A stretch of 64,000 nt of DNA. It comes from Equibacterium sp963662035. GTDB taxonomy: Bacteria; Bacteroidota; Bacteroidia; Bacteroidales; UBA932. The notes under the pieces are model-generated. The model searched no databases. It had not been told where the DNA came from and saw only the letters and a program-made list of their open reading frames with translations. The stretch's first letter is position 1, and every line of letters starts with the position of its first letter. Positions 53,101 to 61,486 of the stretch are shown here, one piece after another. The stretch spans positions 38,093 to 102,092 of the forward strand of contig CAVLDO010000005.1 in NCBI GenBank assembly GCA_963662035.1, written 5' to 3'. The position numbers and the translations under genes were made by a program.

Positions 53101-53441
53101 TGCTGAGCCACCGCGGCCAGTGGTCGGAGCGCTATGCCGGTATGGCTCCCTTCGAGCACCACTTTGACCTGCACATCGGAGAGGACTTCATCTACAACAA
53201 GGCCCGCGGCTCCAAAATCCAGGTTTTTGCCGATATAATGAACATCGGCAATATGTTCAACCGCAACTGGGGTCTCTACTATGGCAGCGCATACAATCTG
53301 CGCGTGCTCAAGGTCACCGCTGTGACCGTAGATGCCGACGGCAATGCGACCCCTACTTATCAGTATAGCCCCTACACTTTGAGCATGAGCGACTTCTACT
53401 CCAGATGGCGCTGCCAGGTCGGTGCAAGAATCACATTCTAA
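50103..53441 (+). CDS. Oar-like TonB-dependent receptor
   Basis: 1112 residues. The signal peptide ends near GYSQ at residue 24. A carboxypeptidase-like regulatory domain covers about 28-115 (MNGLITDDNGEPLAGATIVA). The plug carries VDRSIYDIVKYTPQ and FAGSNNRYNSFQIDGAISND, and a large barrel ends CQVGARITF. The plug and barrel resemble Oar-type receptors with no SusD partner. The ligand is unknown. It is 5 nt before the OB-repeat lipoprotein, so the two are probably one receptor-lipoprotein unit. Confidence 0.88.
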   Translation: MNQLFKRLIAVLAILFVGVSGYSQVTTSSMNGLITDDNGEPLAGATIVATHTPSGTQYATAANSDGRFVINGMRIGGPYTVEVSFIGMETVSITDVNLKLGDPYELNLKMKGSERLDAVYVISDKSFNANKTGAGDHFSHQTVETMPTVDRSIYDIVKYTPQATVNKNGGISFAGSNNRYNSFQIDGAISNDAFGLSSSGTNGGQTGANPIALDAIEEIQVVVAPFDVRQSGFTGGAMNAITKSGTNTFKGSAYAHYTNQDFIGTTAGTIAEGKERTKYSEQSSTTAGFTIGGPIVKDKLFFFASGEFYQKSYPSVYNPYEGYYTKDFSNSTPLGVAGADRYQDVTFPVTVNGQTTNLTGQEFVGTGFTTELADAILSHYQKTYSPADNFSESYTPHQIKDQSVNALLRFDWNINTDNKLMFRYQFAHSFADQYGSGSTSYYFNNSSYKMVDNTNSFVLELNSRINEQMSNELRATAVLVRDHREFPYQGANIYINGDTYTLNLGTEYSSGANAMHSDAYTLTDNFSIFAGKHNITVGTHNELFRFYNIFRQYAFGEYYYTSLENYFNNNVDTYYYNYADPSLTGGDSVWGATTWAAQFGLYAQDEWKPTRNFTLTYGVRADMPLLLNKPTENVAFNEYAESFKESFPALYNARVGETPKASVLLSPRVGFRLYLDDDHTAVLRGGAGLFTGRVPFVWLSNAYNNNGMEAKSVKVKGSQLIEAADAKGVNAFTSNPYDTFISSGVLQASNSGATINTMNREFKYPQVFRVNLGFDKSYNGGWNFTFDALFSKTLNNVFFQNLAITSNGSIYPVSAEASKANEASIAPYYSTMSSAYSTIVALSNTNKGYTYSLSGKVEKSFDFGLNLMASYTFGHSYSVNDGTSSVAYSNWKYNYSVDTNAPELSYSLFDRPHKLMAVVSYNSRPYLAGRLATNLSLTYTGQSGQRYSYTYNESADFNGDGYKGNSLMYIPTAEEVPQMNWAKAGDAAKFENYIRNDQYLLSHRGQWSERYAGMAPFEHHFDLHIGEDFIYNKARGSKIQVFADIMNIGNMFNRNWGLYYGSAYNLRVLKVTAVTVDADGNATPTYQYSPYTLSMSDFYSRWRCQVGARITF

Positions 53442-53446
53442 GCGAT

Positions 53447-56065
53447 ATGAAAAAGATATTCAATTTACTGTTGACCGCAATCGTGTGCCTGGGCGCCCTG
53501 GCCTCCTGCACACAGGACTATGTAGCCGGCCCTATGGCCCGCAATATCACCGTCAGCCCCGACAATCAGAAGGTGGCGGCATCCGGCGAGACTTTTGATG
53601 TGGCAGTCACCGCCGACGGCGCCTGGGCTGCATCCGCTCCCGAGTGGATCAGTGTTGAACCCGCCAAAGGCGAGGGCAATGCCACCGTCAAAGTGACCGT
53701 GGCCCCCAACGAGGGCACAGCCCGCACAGAAAATGTGGGCTTCTACAGCGCTGTGGGCGATGTCTCCAGCACCAGCGTCGACCTTGAAAGCACACCTCTG
53801 GCCACCGTGGCAGTCAATCAGGCTGCGGGCGGCGGCAGCAGCAGCGGCGATGCCGAGGCCATCACCATCGCCGAGCTGCTTGCCAAGGGCGAGAATACCG
53901 ACAGCTATCTGATCACCGGTACCATCACCCGCGTGGTCAACACCACCTACGGCAACTTTGACCTGACCGACGACACCGGCACTATGTATGTTTACGGCCT
54001 GCTTAACGAGGATCTTGAAGAGAAGGTCTGCTTTGCCGATAAGGGCCTTGCGATGGGCGACGTGCTCACCATCGTCTCCAACGAGTTCGTAAACTACAAC
54101 GGCACCTGGGAAATCAAGAACGCCGTGTATGTAAACCACAGCAAGTCTGTGATTGCGCTGGACAGCGATTATGTTTATATCGAGAAAGAAGGGGACGACT
54201 TTGACATCGTGGCCACCGTAAAGGGAACGAATGTCAATGCCGACTTCACCGCCGATTGGATCACCTACAACGGTGCCACCAAGGACGGCGACAATGTCAC
54301 CCTCTCCTTCAGCGTGGCTGAAAATGCCGGCGTGCCCCGCACCGAGACCATAAAGGTTTCCACCACCACCGCGGCGGGCGAGACCACTGCCGTTGACTTC
54401 AAAGTGGAGCAGGACGGCAGCATCCCCACCAAGACCGTGGCAGAAGTTCTTGCAGCGGCCGACGATCTGACCTCCTTCTACCGCGTTACAGGTTATATCT
54501 CCAAGGTCAACAATCTTGAGAAGGGCCGCTTTGACATCACCGATGCCACCGGCACCATCTACGCCTACAACACCCGCGTGGCAAAGGAGAGCGACGCCTC
54601 CACCAATGTCACCACCCTCGGTATAGGGGAGGGCGACGTGGTAACCCTCATCGGCTACAAGACCAGCTACAACGGCACCCTTGAGATTGTGGGCTATGTG
54701 GAGAGCTTCTACAAGGTGGAGGCCCTTTCGGTGGCTGACTTCCTTGCAAAGGAGGTTTCTTCCGACAGCTGGTACCGCCTCACCGGCACCGTCAAAAACC
54801 TGACAAACACCACATACGGCAACTTTGACTTGAGCGACGAGTCGGGCAGCGTGTATGTTTACGGAGTTGCAACCTGTCTGGGCGGAGAGTCGAAGAAATT
54901 TGACACCCTCGGCGTGGAGGAGAACGATATCATCACCATCGTGGGCAAACGTGCTGCATACAACGGCACCGCTCAGGTGGGCAACGCCTGGTATGTGAGC
55001 CACGAGAAAGGGGCCGCTCCAGAGCCGGAGATCACAAACAAGACCGTGGCCGAGCTGCTTGCGGCGCCCGATGATAAGACCGTGAACTACCGCGTTACAG
55101 GTTATATCTCCAGGGTCAACAATCTTGAGAAGGGCCGCTTTGACATCACCGATGCCACCGGCACCATCTACGCCTACAACACCCGCGTGGCTCAGGAGAG
55201 CAGCGCTTCCATCGATGTCAAGACTCTGGGCATTGCTGAGGGCGATGTGGTCACCATCGTGGGCTACAAGACCAGCTACAACAGCACCCTCGAGGTTGTG
55301 GGCTATGTGGAGAGCTTCTACAAGGTGGAGGCCCTTTCTGTGGCCGACTTCCTCGCGAAAGAGGTTTCATCCGACAGCTGGTACCGCCTCACCGGCACCG
55401 TCAAGAACCTTAAAAACACCACATACGGCAACTTTGACTTGAGCGACGAGTCGGGCAGCGTGTATGTTTACGGTCTTCTCACGGGCCTCGGCGGAGCAAG
55501 CAAGCAGTTCTCCACCCTCGGCGTGGAGGAGGGCGATGCGCTCACCATCGTGGGCAAACGTGCTGCATACAACGGCACCGCCCAGGTGGGCAACGCCTGG
55601 TATGTGAGCCACGAGAAGGGCACAGACCCCACTCCTGAACCCGAACCGGAGAACCCCGATGCAACGGGATTCACCCTGACAGCCGACAAGCTGCCTACGG
55701 CCTATCCGAAGGAGGCAGCCACCTTTACCCAGGACGCCTATCAGTTCAATATTCTTTATGTAGCCAACTACGGCAAAGGCATCCAGTTCAAGAAGCAGGC
55801 CGGCGCATTCATCTCCAACAAGACGGCTATGCCTTCCGAAATCAAGAGCATCACTCTGACAAACAGGGCAGGCGAAACAGCGTATTTCGGCAGCCTCAAG
55901 GTATATGCGGGCGCTGCCGAGAATCCCGAGGGCGATGCTATCGAGGGGACTGTGAGCGAGGACGGCGGCACTATGACCGTGACCGTTCCTTCAGGCTGCA
56001 AGTATTTCAAAGTGACCAACGGCGATAAGACAGTCTACCTGGACAATGTGAGAATCGGTTTCTAA
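53447..56065 (+). CDS. BACON and five-OB-repeat surface lipoprotein
   Basis: 872 residues from the ATG at 53447. The lipobox LGALASC gives the lipid Cys near residue 21. Domains in order: BACON (about 30-130), OB-like repeat 1 (145-240), second BACON (245-325), OB repeats 2-5 (328-425, 426-525, 531-628, 629-728), then a C-terminal beta-sandwich (735-872). Each OB repeat has a strand pattern like YRVTGYISKVNNLEKGRFDI ... VYVYG ... GDVVTIVGY. Repeats 4-5 are a near copy of 2-3. Ligand binding for the receptor upstream is inferred; no catalytic residues are seen. Confidence 0.82.
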   Translation: MKKIFNLLLTAIVCLGALASCTQDYVAGPMARNITVSPDNQKVAASGETFDVAVTADGAWAASAPEWISVEPAKGEGNATVKVTVAPNEGTARTENVGFYSAVGDVSSTSVDLESTPLATVAVNQAAGGGSSSGDAEAITIAELLAKGENTDSYLITGTITRVVNTTYGNFDLTDDTGTMYVYGLLNEDLEEKVCFADKGLAMGDVLTIVSNEFVNYNGTWEIKNAVYVNHSKSVIALDSDYVYIEKEGDDFDIVATVKGTNVNADFTADWITYNGATKDGDNVTLSFSVAENAGVPRTETIKVSTTTAAGETTAVDFKVEQDGSIPTKTVAEVLAAADDLTSFYRVTGYISKVNNLEKGRFDITDATGTIYAYNTRVAKESDASTNVTTLGIGEGDVVTLIGYKTSYNGTLEIVGYVESFYKVEALSVADFLAKEVSSDSWYRLTGTVKNLTNTTYGNFDLSDESGSVYVYGVATCLGGESKKFDTLGVEENDIITIVGKRAAYNGTAQVGNAWYVSHEKGAAPEPEITNKTVAELLAAPDDKTVNYRVTGYISRVNNLEKGRFDITDATGTIYAYNTRVAQESSASIDVKTLGIAEGDVVTIVGYKTSYNSTLEVVGYVESFYKVEALSVADFLAKEVSSDSWYRLTGTVKNLKNTTYGNFDLSDESGSVYVYGLLTGLGGASKQFSTLGVEEGDALTIVGKRAAYNGTAQVGNAWYVSHEKGTDPTPEPEPENPDATGFTLTADKLPTAYPKEAATFTQDAYQFNILYVANYGKGIQFKKQAGAFISNKTAMPSEIKSITLTNRAGETAYFGSLKVYAGAAENPEGDAIEGTVSEDGGTMTVTVPSGCKYFKVTNGDKTVYLDNVRIGF
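54427..55626 (+). repeat. 609-bp in-frame tandem duplication inside the OB-repeat lipoprotein gene
   Basis: Two adjacent units begin near 54427 and 55036. Matching landmarks (CGCGTTACAGG at 54482 and 55091; GTATGTGAGCCACGAGAA at 54991 and 55600) are exactly 609 bp, or 203 codons, apart. Long runs within them are identical at DNA level, including synonymous positions. Confidence 0.9.
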
Positions 56066-56082
56066 CCGCTCTCCGATATGTT

Positions 56083-56122
56083 AAAAAGCAGCCGCAGGCA
56101 TCCCCCTGCGGCTGCTTTTTTT
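56083..56122 (+). terminator. Bidirectional intrinsic terminator
   Basis: The stem GCAGCCGCAGG (56088-56098) pairs with CCTGCGGCTGC (56105-56115), with A-tract and T-tract flanks that also pair. It lies between the convergent lipoprotein and rubrerythrin genes. Confidence 0.9.
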
Positions 56123-56136
56123 AAAGACAATGTGAG

Positions 56137-56685
56137 TTATTTCTTGAAATAACGATTGTACAGCCCCTTGAAGCCGGCTCCGTGACGGGCTTCGTCCTTG
56201 GCCATCTCGTGGACAGTGTCGTGGATGGCATCGTAGCCGAGCTGCTTGGCTCTTGAGGCAATGGCGAGTTTTCCGGCGCAGGCGCCTCCCTCTGCGTCCA
56301 TTCTCTTTTTGACGTTGGTCTTTGTGTCCCAGACGATCTCGCCGAGCAGCTCCGCGAATTTGCTGGCGTGTTCTGCCTCTTCCCAAGCGTATCTTTTGAA
56401 TGCTTCGGCAATCTCCGGATATCCTTCCCTGTCAGCCTGGCGGCTCATCGCAAGATACATTCCTACTTCTGAACATTCTCCCAGAAAATGATCGTGCAGC
56501 CCTTGCATGATCTCCTCGTCTTCGACCTTGCCGTCACCTATCTTGTGTTCGCAAGCCCATCCCTGTTCATCGTCCTTGACTTCCTCGAACTTGTCGCTCT
56601 TTGCATGGCATACAGGGCACTCTGCCGGTGGGTTTTCGCCCTCGAATACGTATCCGCACACGAGGCATCTGAATTTCTTTTTCAT
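56137..56685 (-). CDS. Rubrerythrin (N-terminal rubredoxin type)
   Basis: 182 residues. A rubredoxin domain comes first, with ligands C7, C10, C23 and C26 (CLVCGY, CPVCHA). The ferritin-like diiron domain follows with ECSEVGMYL, WEEAEHASKFAELLGE and KDEARHGAGF. This order is the reverse of classic rubrerythrin. It reduces peroxide in anaerobes, which fits a strict gut anaerobe. It is monocistronic, with its own promoter at 56741-56734. Confidence 0.93.
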   Translation of the reverse strand: MKKKFRCLVCGYVFEGENPPAECPVCHAKSDKFEEVKDDEQGWACEHKIGDGKVEDEEIMQGLHDHFLGECSEVGMYLAMSRQADREGYPEIAEAFKRYAWEEAEHASKFAELLGEIVWDTKTNVKKRMDAEGGACAGKLAIASRAKQLGYDAIHDTVHEMAKDEARHGAGFKGLYNRYFKK

Positions 56686-56733
56686 GTCTGTGTTTTTTAG
56701 ATAAGTTTTATAATTGTCATGTTTGTCTCAGCG

Positions 56734-56763
56734 CAAAGATATGCAGATTATTCAGCAGTGCAA
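56734..56763 (-). promoter_or_regulatory. Promoter of rubrerythrin
   Basis: On the minus strand: TTG, a 19-nt spacer, then TATCTTTG at 56741-56734. The leader to the ATG at 56685 is about 48 nt. The rest of the 56686-56901 gap is AT-rich and holds no gene I can support. Confidence 0.7.
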
Positions 56764-56901
56764 TGGTTAAGGGCAACTTTTTGCAAAAAAATTGCAAATG
56801 CGAATAAATTGCAACTTTTTGTCATCAAAGAATCGCCAATGCGGAGGAACTCACTCGCGGCGATCCCACGATGAAAGCGAAGTTCAAGCAACTGCAGAGG
56901 G

Positions 56902-57678
56902 TTAGAGCAGGGCGAAGTGGCGGCAGGCATTCAGGATGCCATCCTTATCCACATCGGTGGTGATGTAATCGGCTTTGGCCTTGAGTTCGCCGCATGCATT
57001 GCCCATAGCCACCTTGGTCCACGGGTCGCCGAACATTGACAGATCGTTCTTGGAATCACCGAACACGAAGGTGTCCTCCACGCTTCCCCCTACCATTTCC
57101 AGCATCTTCTTGATGCCGGAGCCCTTGGCGGCCGGCTCTACATAAATGTACTCGCTCTGAAACCGGATCCACGGCAGGCTGCCGAGCGTCTGGAGCCGCT
57201 GCTCCTCCGGCTCCAAACAGGCTATGTAGGCCTTGTAGATGGTGTCGTAGTCCTGCGGGTCAAGACCGGGCACGATCCGGGTCTTGAGGTAGATGTCGCC
57301 TGTCTGCTCCATAAACCGCCCGTCAGGCGCCAGGCGTGTGTCGGAATTGTCAACCTGCAGCCCCCAGGCAAAGCCTTTGCTCTGACATTCGCCTATCAGC
57401 GCCACAATACGCTCCTTGGGGAGTGTACGGATGCCAAGCAGCTTGCCGGCGAGGGTGATGCCATAGCCGCCGTCAGAAACCATATTGTCTATTTTGAGCT
57501 GCTGCATATATTCTCTGGCCATGGCCTCGGACCTGCCGGTGGCAAGGCACAGGAAGTGACCGGCGGCCTTAAGGCGCTCTATCGCCTCGGCTGTGGAATC
57601 GGGGATGTAGGTGTTGCCGTAGTAGCCCCCTGATAGCAGAGTGCCGTCGATGTCGAAGAATAGGTATTTGCGGGACAT
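56902..57678 (-). CDS. HAD-superfamily phosphatase, Cof type
   Basis: 258 residues. HAD motif I is FFDIDGTLL (D9 and D11), motif II is LATGRS, and the C-terminal motif IV is FVFGDSKNDLSMF. A Cof-type C2B cap lies between. Such enzymes dephosphorylate sugar phosphates or FMN-like compounds; the substrate is not predictable. It lies 15 nt downstream of the copper ATPase on the same strand, probably cotranscribed. Confidence 0.88.
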   Translation of the reverse strand: MSRKYLFFDIDGTLLSGGYYGNTYIPDSTAEAIERLKAAGHFLCLATGRSEAMAREYMQQLKIDNMVSDGGYGITLAGKLLGIRTLPKERIVALIGECQSKGFAWGLQVDNSDTRLAPDGRFMEQTGDIYLKTRIVPGLDPQDYDTIYKAYIACLEPEEQRLQTLGSLPWIRFQSEYIYVEPAAKGSGIKKMLEMVGGSVEDTFVFGDSKNDLSMFGDPWTKVAMGNACGELKAKADYITTDVDKDGILNACRHFALL

Positions 57679-57693
57679 TTTTAATTTATGGTT

Positions 57694-59940
57694 TTAGAGT
57701 TGTAAAGATGCCCTGGCGGCCTTGCTGTCTTTAAAAAGCCGCAGGCTGTTGCTTACGACACATACGCTGCTGAGCGCCATACAGCAGGCGGCGATCTTCG
57801 GATTCAGAGAGAAGCCGAACGCCCCTGCAGCCATCGGCACCGCGAGTATGTTGTAGATGAAGGCCCAGAACAGATTCTCCCTGATTATGCGGCGGCTCTT
57901 GCGCGACAGTCGCAGCAGAGCGGGGATGCGGCTCAGGCTGCCCGACACTATCGTGACCTGGGCGGCGTCCATAGCGATGTCGCTGCCGTGCCCCATAGCG
58001 ATGCTGACATCGGCTATGGCCAGCGCAGCGCTGTCGTTGATGCCGTCTCCGGCCATAGCCACTTTCCGCCCTTTGGACTGCAGTTGACGGATGAAATCAC
58101 CCTTTTCGGCGGGCAGAACCTGCGCCTTGACGCGCTGGATGCCCGCTTCTGCTGCGATGCGATTGGCCGCAGACAGGTTGTCGCCGGTGAGCATACAGGT
58201 CTCGATGCCCATCGCTTTGAGAGCGGCCACCGCTGCGGCGGAGTCCTCTTTGAGGCTGTCGCTGACGGCCAGAGCCGCCACAAGGGTCTCTTCACGGCAG
58301 AAATAGACCACCGTCTTGCCCTGCGAGAGCCACTCCTGCGCCTGAATGCAGGGCTGCGGGGAGGAGTTGCCCGCAAACAGGCGAGCCCCATCCAGAGTCG
58401 CCGCAAGGCCGCGGCCCGGCACCGCCTCAAAATTCTCCACAGCGAGAGGCGCGGCCCCCTCAAGCGCGGCCGATATGGCCTCGGCAAGGGGGTGGGAGGA
58501 GAGCCGCTCCATAGAGAGCAGCGCCCCGCGCAGGCTCCCGTCAAACCAGATCTGGTTTGTGACACAGGGGTGGCCGCTTGTGAGCGTGCCGGTCTTGTCA
58601 AGCACCACGGTATCGATGCCGGCGGCCCCCTGCAGCGCGTCGGCGTCCTTTATCAGAATTCCCATTGAGGCCCCCTTGCCTATGCCGGCAATCACGGCTG
58701 TGGGGGTGGCGAGTCCCAGCGAGCAGGGGCAGGCTATCACCAGCACGGAGACCATTGTCAGCAGCCCTTTTGCCAGGCCGCCCCCCTCTGCGGCAAATGT
58801 CCACCAGAGAAACGTGGCTGCCGCTATCACAAGTATCACAGGCACGAACACCGCCGCAACCTTGTCCACGATGTTCTGGATGCGCGGCTTGCTGCACTGG
58901 GCGTCCTTAACCATACGTATGATATTCGAGAGCATCGTGTCGCCGCCGGTTTTGAGAGCCTTGACGCAGAGTGCGCCGCAAAGGTTGATGCTGCCGGCGA
59001 AAACCTGCGCCCCAGGGAGCTTCTCCGCCGCCAGCGGCTCGCCCGTGAGCATGCTTTCGTCAACAAACGAGTTCCCCTCCAGCACGCACCCGTCCACCGG
59101 GATGCGATCTCCCGGGCGTATCTGCACTCTGTCTCCGGGGCGGATGCCGCTCTGCCGGGGTCTTATCCCCATAAGGCTGCGGACGGCGGCGGTAGTGCCC
59201 CTCCTGGCCCGCTCTTCCAGCACGCGGCCTGCCAGAATAAAGGCCACAATCATCGCGCTGGAGTCAAAATAGAGTCCAGCCTCAAGGCCGCGCGAGGTCC
59301 AGAAGCCGGGGAACAGCAAGTTGAAGAGGCTGAAACACCACGCGATGAGGGTGGAAAGGGCCACCAAGGTGTCCATTCCTGCGCTCAAGCGGGCCCCCTG
59401 GCGCACGGCGCCCCTGATGAACCGCCGCCCCGCCCAGAACACGCTAACGGCCGACAGCGCCGCCATCAGAATGCCGGGCCACAGGTTTTGCCGCCCCATA
59501 GCCGCCGCAGAGCCTGCGGCAGGGGCCGTGTCTGCACCCGGCGAGCAGCCACCATCGAAGGGCCGGATACAGCCGACTGCCATAACGGCCGCGGCCAGCG
59601 CCACTGCCAGAAACATATCGCGTTTGAGGCTGCGATAGCTGCGCCGCGCCTCCTGCTCCGCCGCCTCTTCGGCCGCCTCCTCTGCCTGTTGCGGGTGGTC
59701 GGGGTCGTCTTCGTCTCCCTCTTCGGGGACAATCAGGTCGTAGCCTGCGTCCTGCACCGCCTTCTGAATCGCAGCGGAGTTTGTGATATCGGGGTCGTAA
59801 TCCACCCGTGCGGAGTTGCCAGCAAGCGACACGGAGGCCTCCCGGACCCCCGGCACGCGGCCAATGGCATTCTGCACCCGCGCCACGCAGGCGGCGCAAC
59901 CCATTCCCTTGACCGGGAAGTTTTTACGTATTATAGCCAT
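57694..59940 (-). CDS. copA: Copper-translocating P1B-type ATPase
   Basis: 748 residues from the ATG at 59940. One N-terminal HMA domain has GMGCAACVARVQ. An acidic linker (residues 75-95) is followed by eight predicted membrane spans. Key motifs are the TGEP loop (LTGEPLAAEK), the membrane CPC in VIACPCSLGLATP, DKTGTLTSGHP and GDGINDSAALA. The last helices carry YN and MxxSS patterns typical of Cu(I) pumps. It exports Cu(I) to the periplasm. No copper chaperone gene or CueR-type regulator gene is adjacent. Confidence 0.93.
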   Translation of the reverse strand: MAIIRKNFPVKGMGCAACVARVQNAIGRVPGVREASVSLAGNSARVDYDPDITNSAAIQKAVQDAGYDLIVPEEGDEDDPDHPQQAEEAAEEAAEQEARRSYRSLKRDMFLAVALAAAVMAVGCIRPFDGGCSPGADTAPAAGSAAAMGRQNLWPGILMAALSAVSVFWAGRRFIRGAVRQGARLSAGMDTLVALSTLIAWCFSLFNLLFPGFWTSRGLEAGLYFDSSAMIVAFILAGRVLEERARRGTTAAVRSLMGIRPRQSGIRPGDRVQIRPGDRIPVDGCVLEGNSFVDESMLTGEPLAAEKLPGAQVFAGSINLCGALCVKALKTGGDTMLSNIIRMVKDAQCSKPRIQNIVDKVAAVFVPVILVIAAATFLWWTFAAEGGGLAKGLLTMVSVLVIACPCSLGLATPTAVIAGIGKGASMGILIKDADALQGAAGIDTVVLDKTGTLTSGHPCVTNQIWFDGSLRGALLSMERLSSHPLAEAISAALEGAAPLAVENFEAVPGRGLAATLDGARLFAGNSSPQPCIQAQEWLSQGKTVVYFCREETLVAALAVSDSLKEDSAAAVAALKAMGIETCMLTGDNLSAANRIAAEAGIQRVKAQVLPAEKGDFIRQLQSKGRKVAMAGDGINDSAALAIADVSIAMGHGSDIAMDAAQVTIVSGSLSRIPALLRLSRKSRRIIRENLFWAFIYNILAVPMAAGAFGFSLNPKIAACCMALSSVCVVSNSLRLFKDSKAARASLQL

Positions 59941-59960
59941 ATTCAAGTTTATAAACTCCG

Positions 59961-59968
59961 CAAAAGTA
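59961..59968 (-). promoter_or_regulatory. Promoter -7 box of copA
   Basis: TACTTTTG on the minus strand, 20 nt before the ATG at 59940. It is divergent from the MATE gene. Confidence 0.6.
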
Positions 59969-60034
59969 GCAAAACAATTTGAGGGGCGGTTTAAAAGTCG
60001 TACCTTCGCCGTCTTGAAAAACGTTAAAACCTTT

Positions 60035-61390
60035 ATGGCTTCAACTGCAATTCAGCTTTCCGACCATTTTACAGTTAAAAAGCTGGCGCTGTTTACCTTG
60101 CCGCCGGTGCTGATGATGATTTTCACCTCCATCTACAATGTGGTGGACGGGTACTTCGTGTCAAACTATGCCGGCAAGACCGCCTTTGCGGGGGTCAACA
60201 TAATCTGGCCCTACATCCAGATTTGGGCCTGCCTGGGCTTTATGTTCGGCACGGGCGGCTGCGCGCTGGTATCCAAAGTGATGGGAGAGGGGGATCAGGA
60301 CAAGGCTGAGCGCTATTTTTCTGCCATTGTATATTGCGCCGTTGCGGCCGGAATAGTTACCGGGCTGGTGGCATTCGCCACCCTGCGCCCCGTGAGCAGG
60401 CTGCTGGGGGCCGACGGCGAGCTGCTTGAATACTGCGTGCGCTATGGCCGCATCCTGACCCTTTCGATGCCCTTTTTCATACTGCAGGGGACATTCCAGC
60501 CCCTGATGATTGCGGCAGAGCGGCCCAAAATGGGGATGTGGGTGACTTTTGCCGCAGGCGGTTCCAACATTGTGCTGGATTATGTGTTCGTGGGACTCTT
60601 CGGTTGGGGCGTTGAGGGTGCCGCCCTCGCCTCTGTAATCGGTATGGTTGTGGGCGGAATGATCCCTTTTCTCTACTTTCTGGGCAGGCGGCAGACGAGC
60701 CGGCTGCGTCTGCGCCCCCTGATTCAGGTGCTTGACCGCTCTTATTCCGGGCCGCTGATGCGCGCCTGCGTTAACGGAATGTCGGAACTTGTCACCAACG
60801 TGTCCCTCTCGCTTGTGAGTATGATTTATAACCTGCAGCTGATGAAGATGGCAGGCGAAGACGGTGTGGCGGCCTTCGGGGTGCTGATGTACGCAAATAT
60901 GGTGTTCCTGGCCATATTCTTCGGCTATTCTATGGGAGTATCTCCGGTGGTGAGCTACAACTACGGCGCGCAGAACCACGCTGAGATGCGCGGCCTGCTG
61001 CGCAAGAGCATCTGCATGCTCTCCGGCGTGGCGATTGTGATGACAGTTGCAGCAGAAATCTTTGCCAAGCCGCTCGCGCGCGTCTTTGTGGGGTACGACG
61101 AATCGCTGGTCGACCTCACCGGGCGGGCCTTTGCGATCTATTCGCTGTCGTTCCTGCTGAGCCATTTCAACATCTTCGGCTCGGCCTTCTTCACCGCCCT
61201 CAACGACGGCGTCCGCTCTGCCGTGATATCGTTCAGCCGAATGCTGCTGTTCCAGGTCCCTTGCGTGCTGCTGCTACCACTCATTATGGGGCTGGACGGC
61301 ATCTGGATAGCGATGTTCGCCGCCGAGACTCTCACGCTGGGCATCACCCTATATTTCTACATTTCCTGCCGCAAGCGCTACGGGTATTAG
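60035..61390 (+). CDS. MATE family efflux transporter
   Basis: 451 residues from the ATG at 60035. Twelve hydrophobic segments in two halves are seen, with LPPVLMMIFTSIYNVVDGYF at the start and the second-half equivalent NGMSELVTNVSLSLVSMIYN near residue 248. MATE proteins export cationic drugs or metabolites with Na+ or H+. It is divergent from copA, which raises but does not prove a role in metal or stress export. Confidence 0.9.
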   Translation: MASTAIQLSDHFTVKKLALFTLPPVLMMIFTSIYNVVDGYFVSNYAGKTAFAGVNIIWPYIQIWACLGFMFGTGGCALVSKVMGEGDQDKAERYFSAIVYCAVAAGIVTGLVAFATLRPVSRLLGADGELLEYCVRYGRILTLSMPFFILQGTFQPLMIAAERPKMGMWVTFAAGGSNIVLDYVFVGLFGWGVEGAALASVIGMVVGGMIPFLYFLGRRQTSRLRLRPLIQVLDRSYSGPLMRACVNGMSELVTNVSLSLVSMIYNLQLMKMAGEDGVAAFGVLMYANMVFLAIFFGYSMGVSPVVSYNYGAQNHAEMRGLLRKSICMLSGVAIVMTVAAEIFAKPLARVFVGYDESLVDLTGRAFAIYSLSFLLSHFNIFGSAFFTALNDGVRSAVISFSRMLLFQVPCVLLLPLIMGLDGIWIAMFAAETLTLGITLYFYISCRKRYGY

Positions 61391-61486
61391 CGTGACAGTC
61401 TAAATGAAGAGCTTCCTGCGGCGTTGTTTTTGCAGTTGGTGCAGATATTTTCATTATCTTTAATAGACAAAATTCTGCATCGGAAT

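Noticed and set aside
53465..55003. 512-codon antisense frame within the OB-repeat lipoprotein gene
   Set aside because: It repeats because the sense gene repeats; no independent coding evidence.
56748..56930. 60-codon minus-strand frame between rubrerythrin and the HAD gene
   Set aside because: It lies in AT-rich spacer, overlaps the HAD gene end, and has no homology or start signal.
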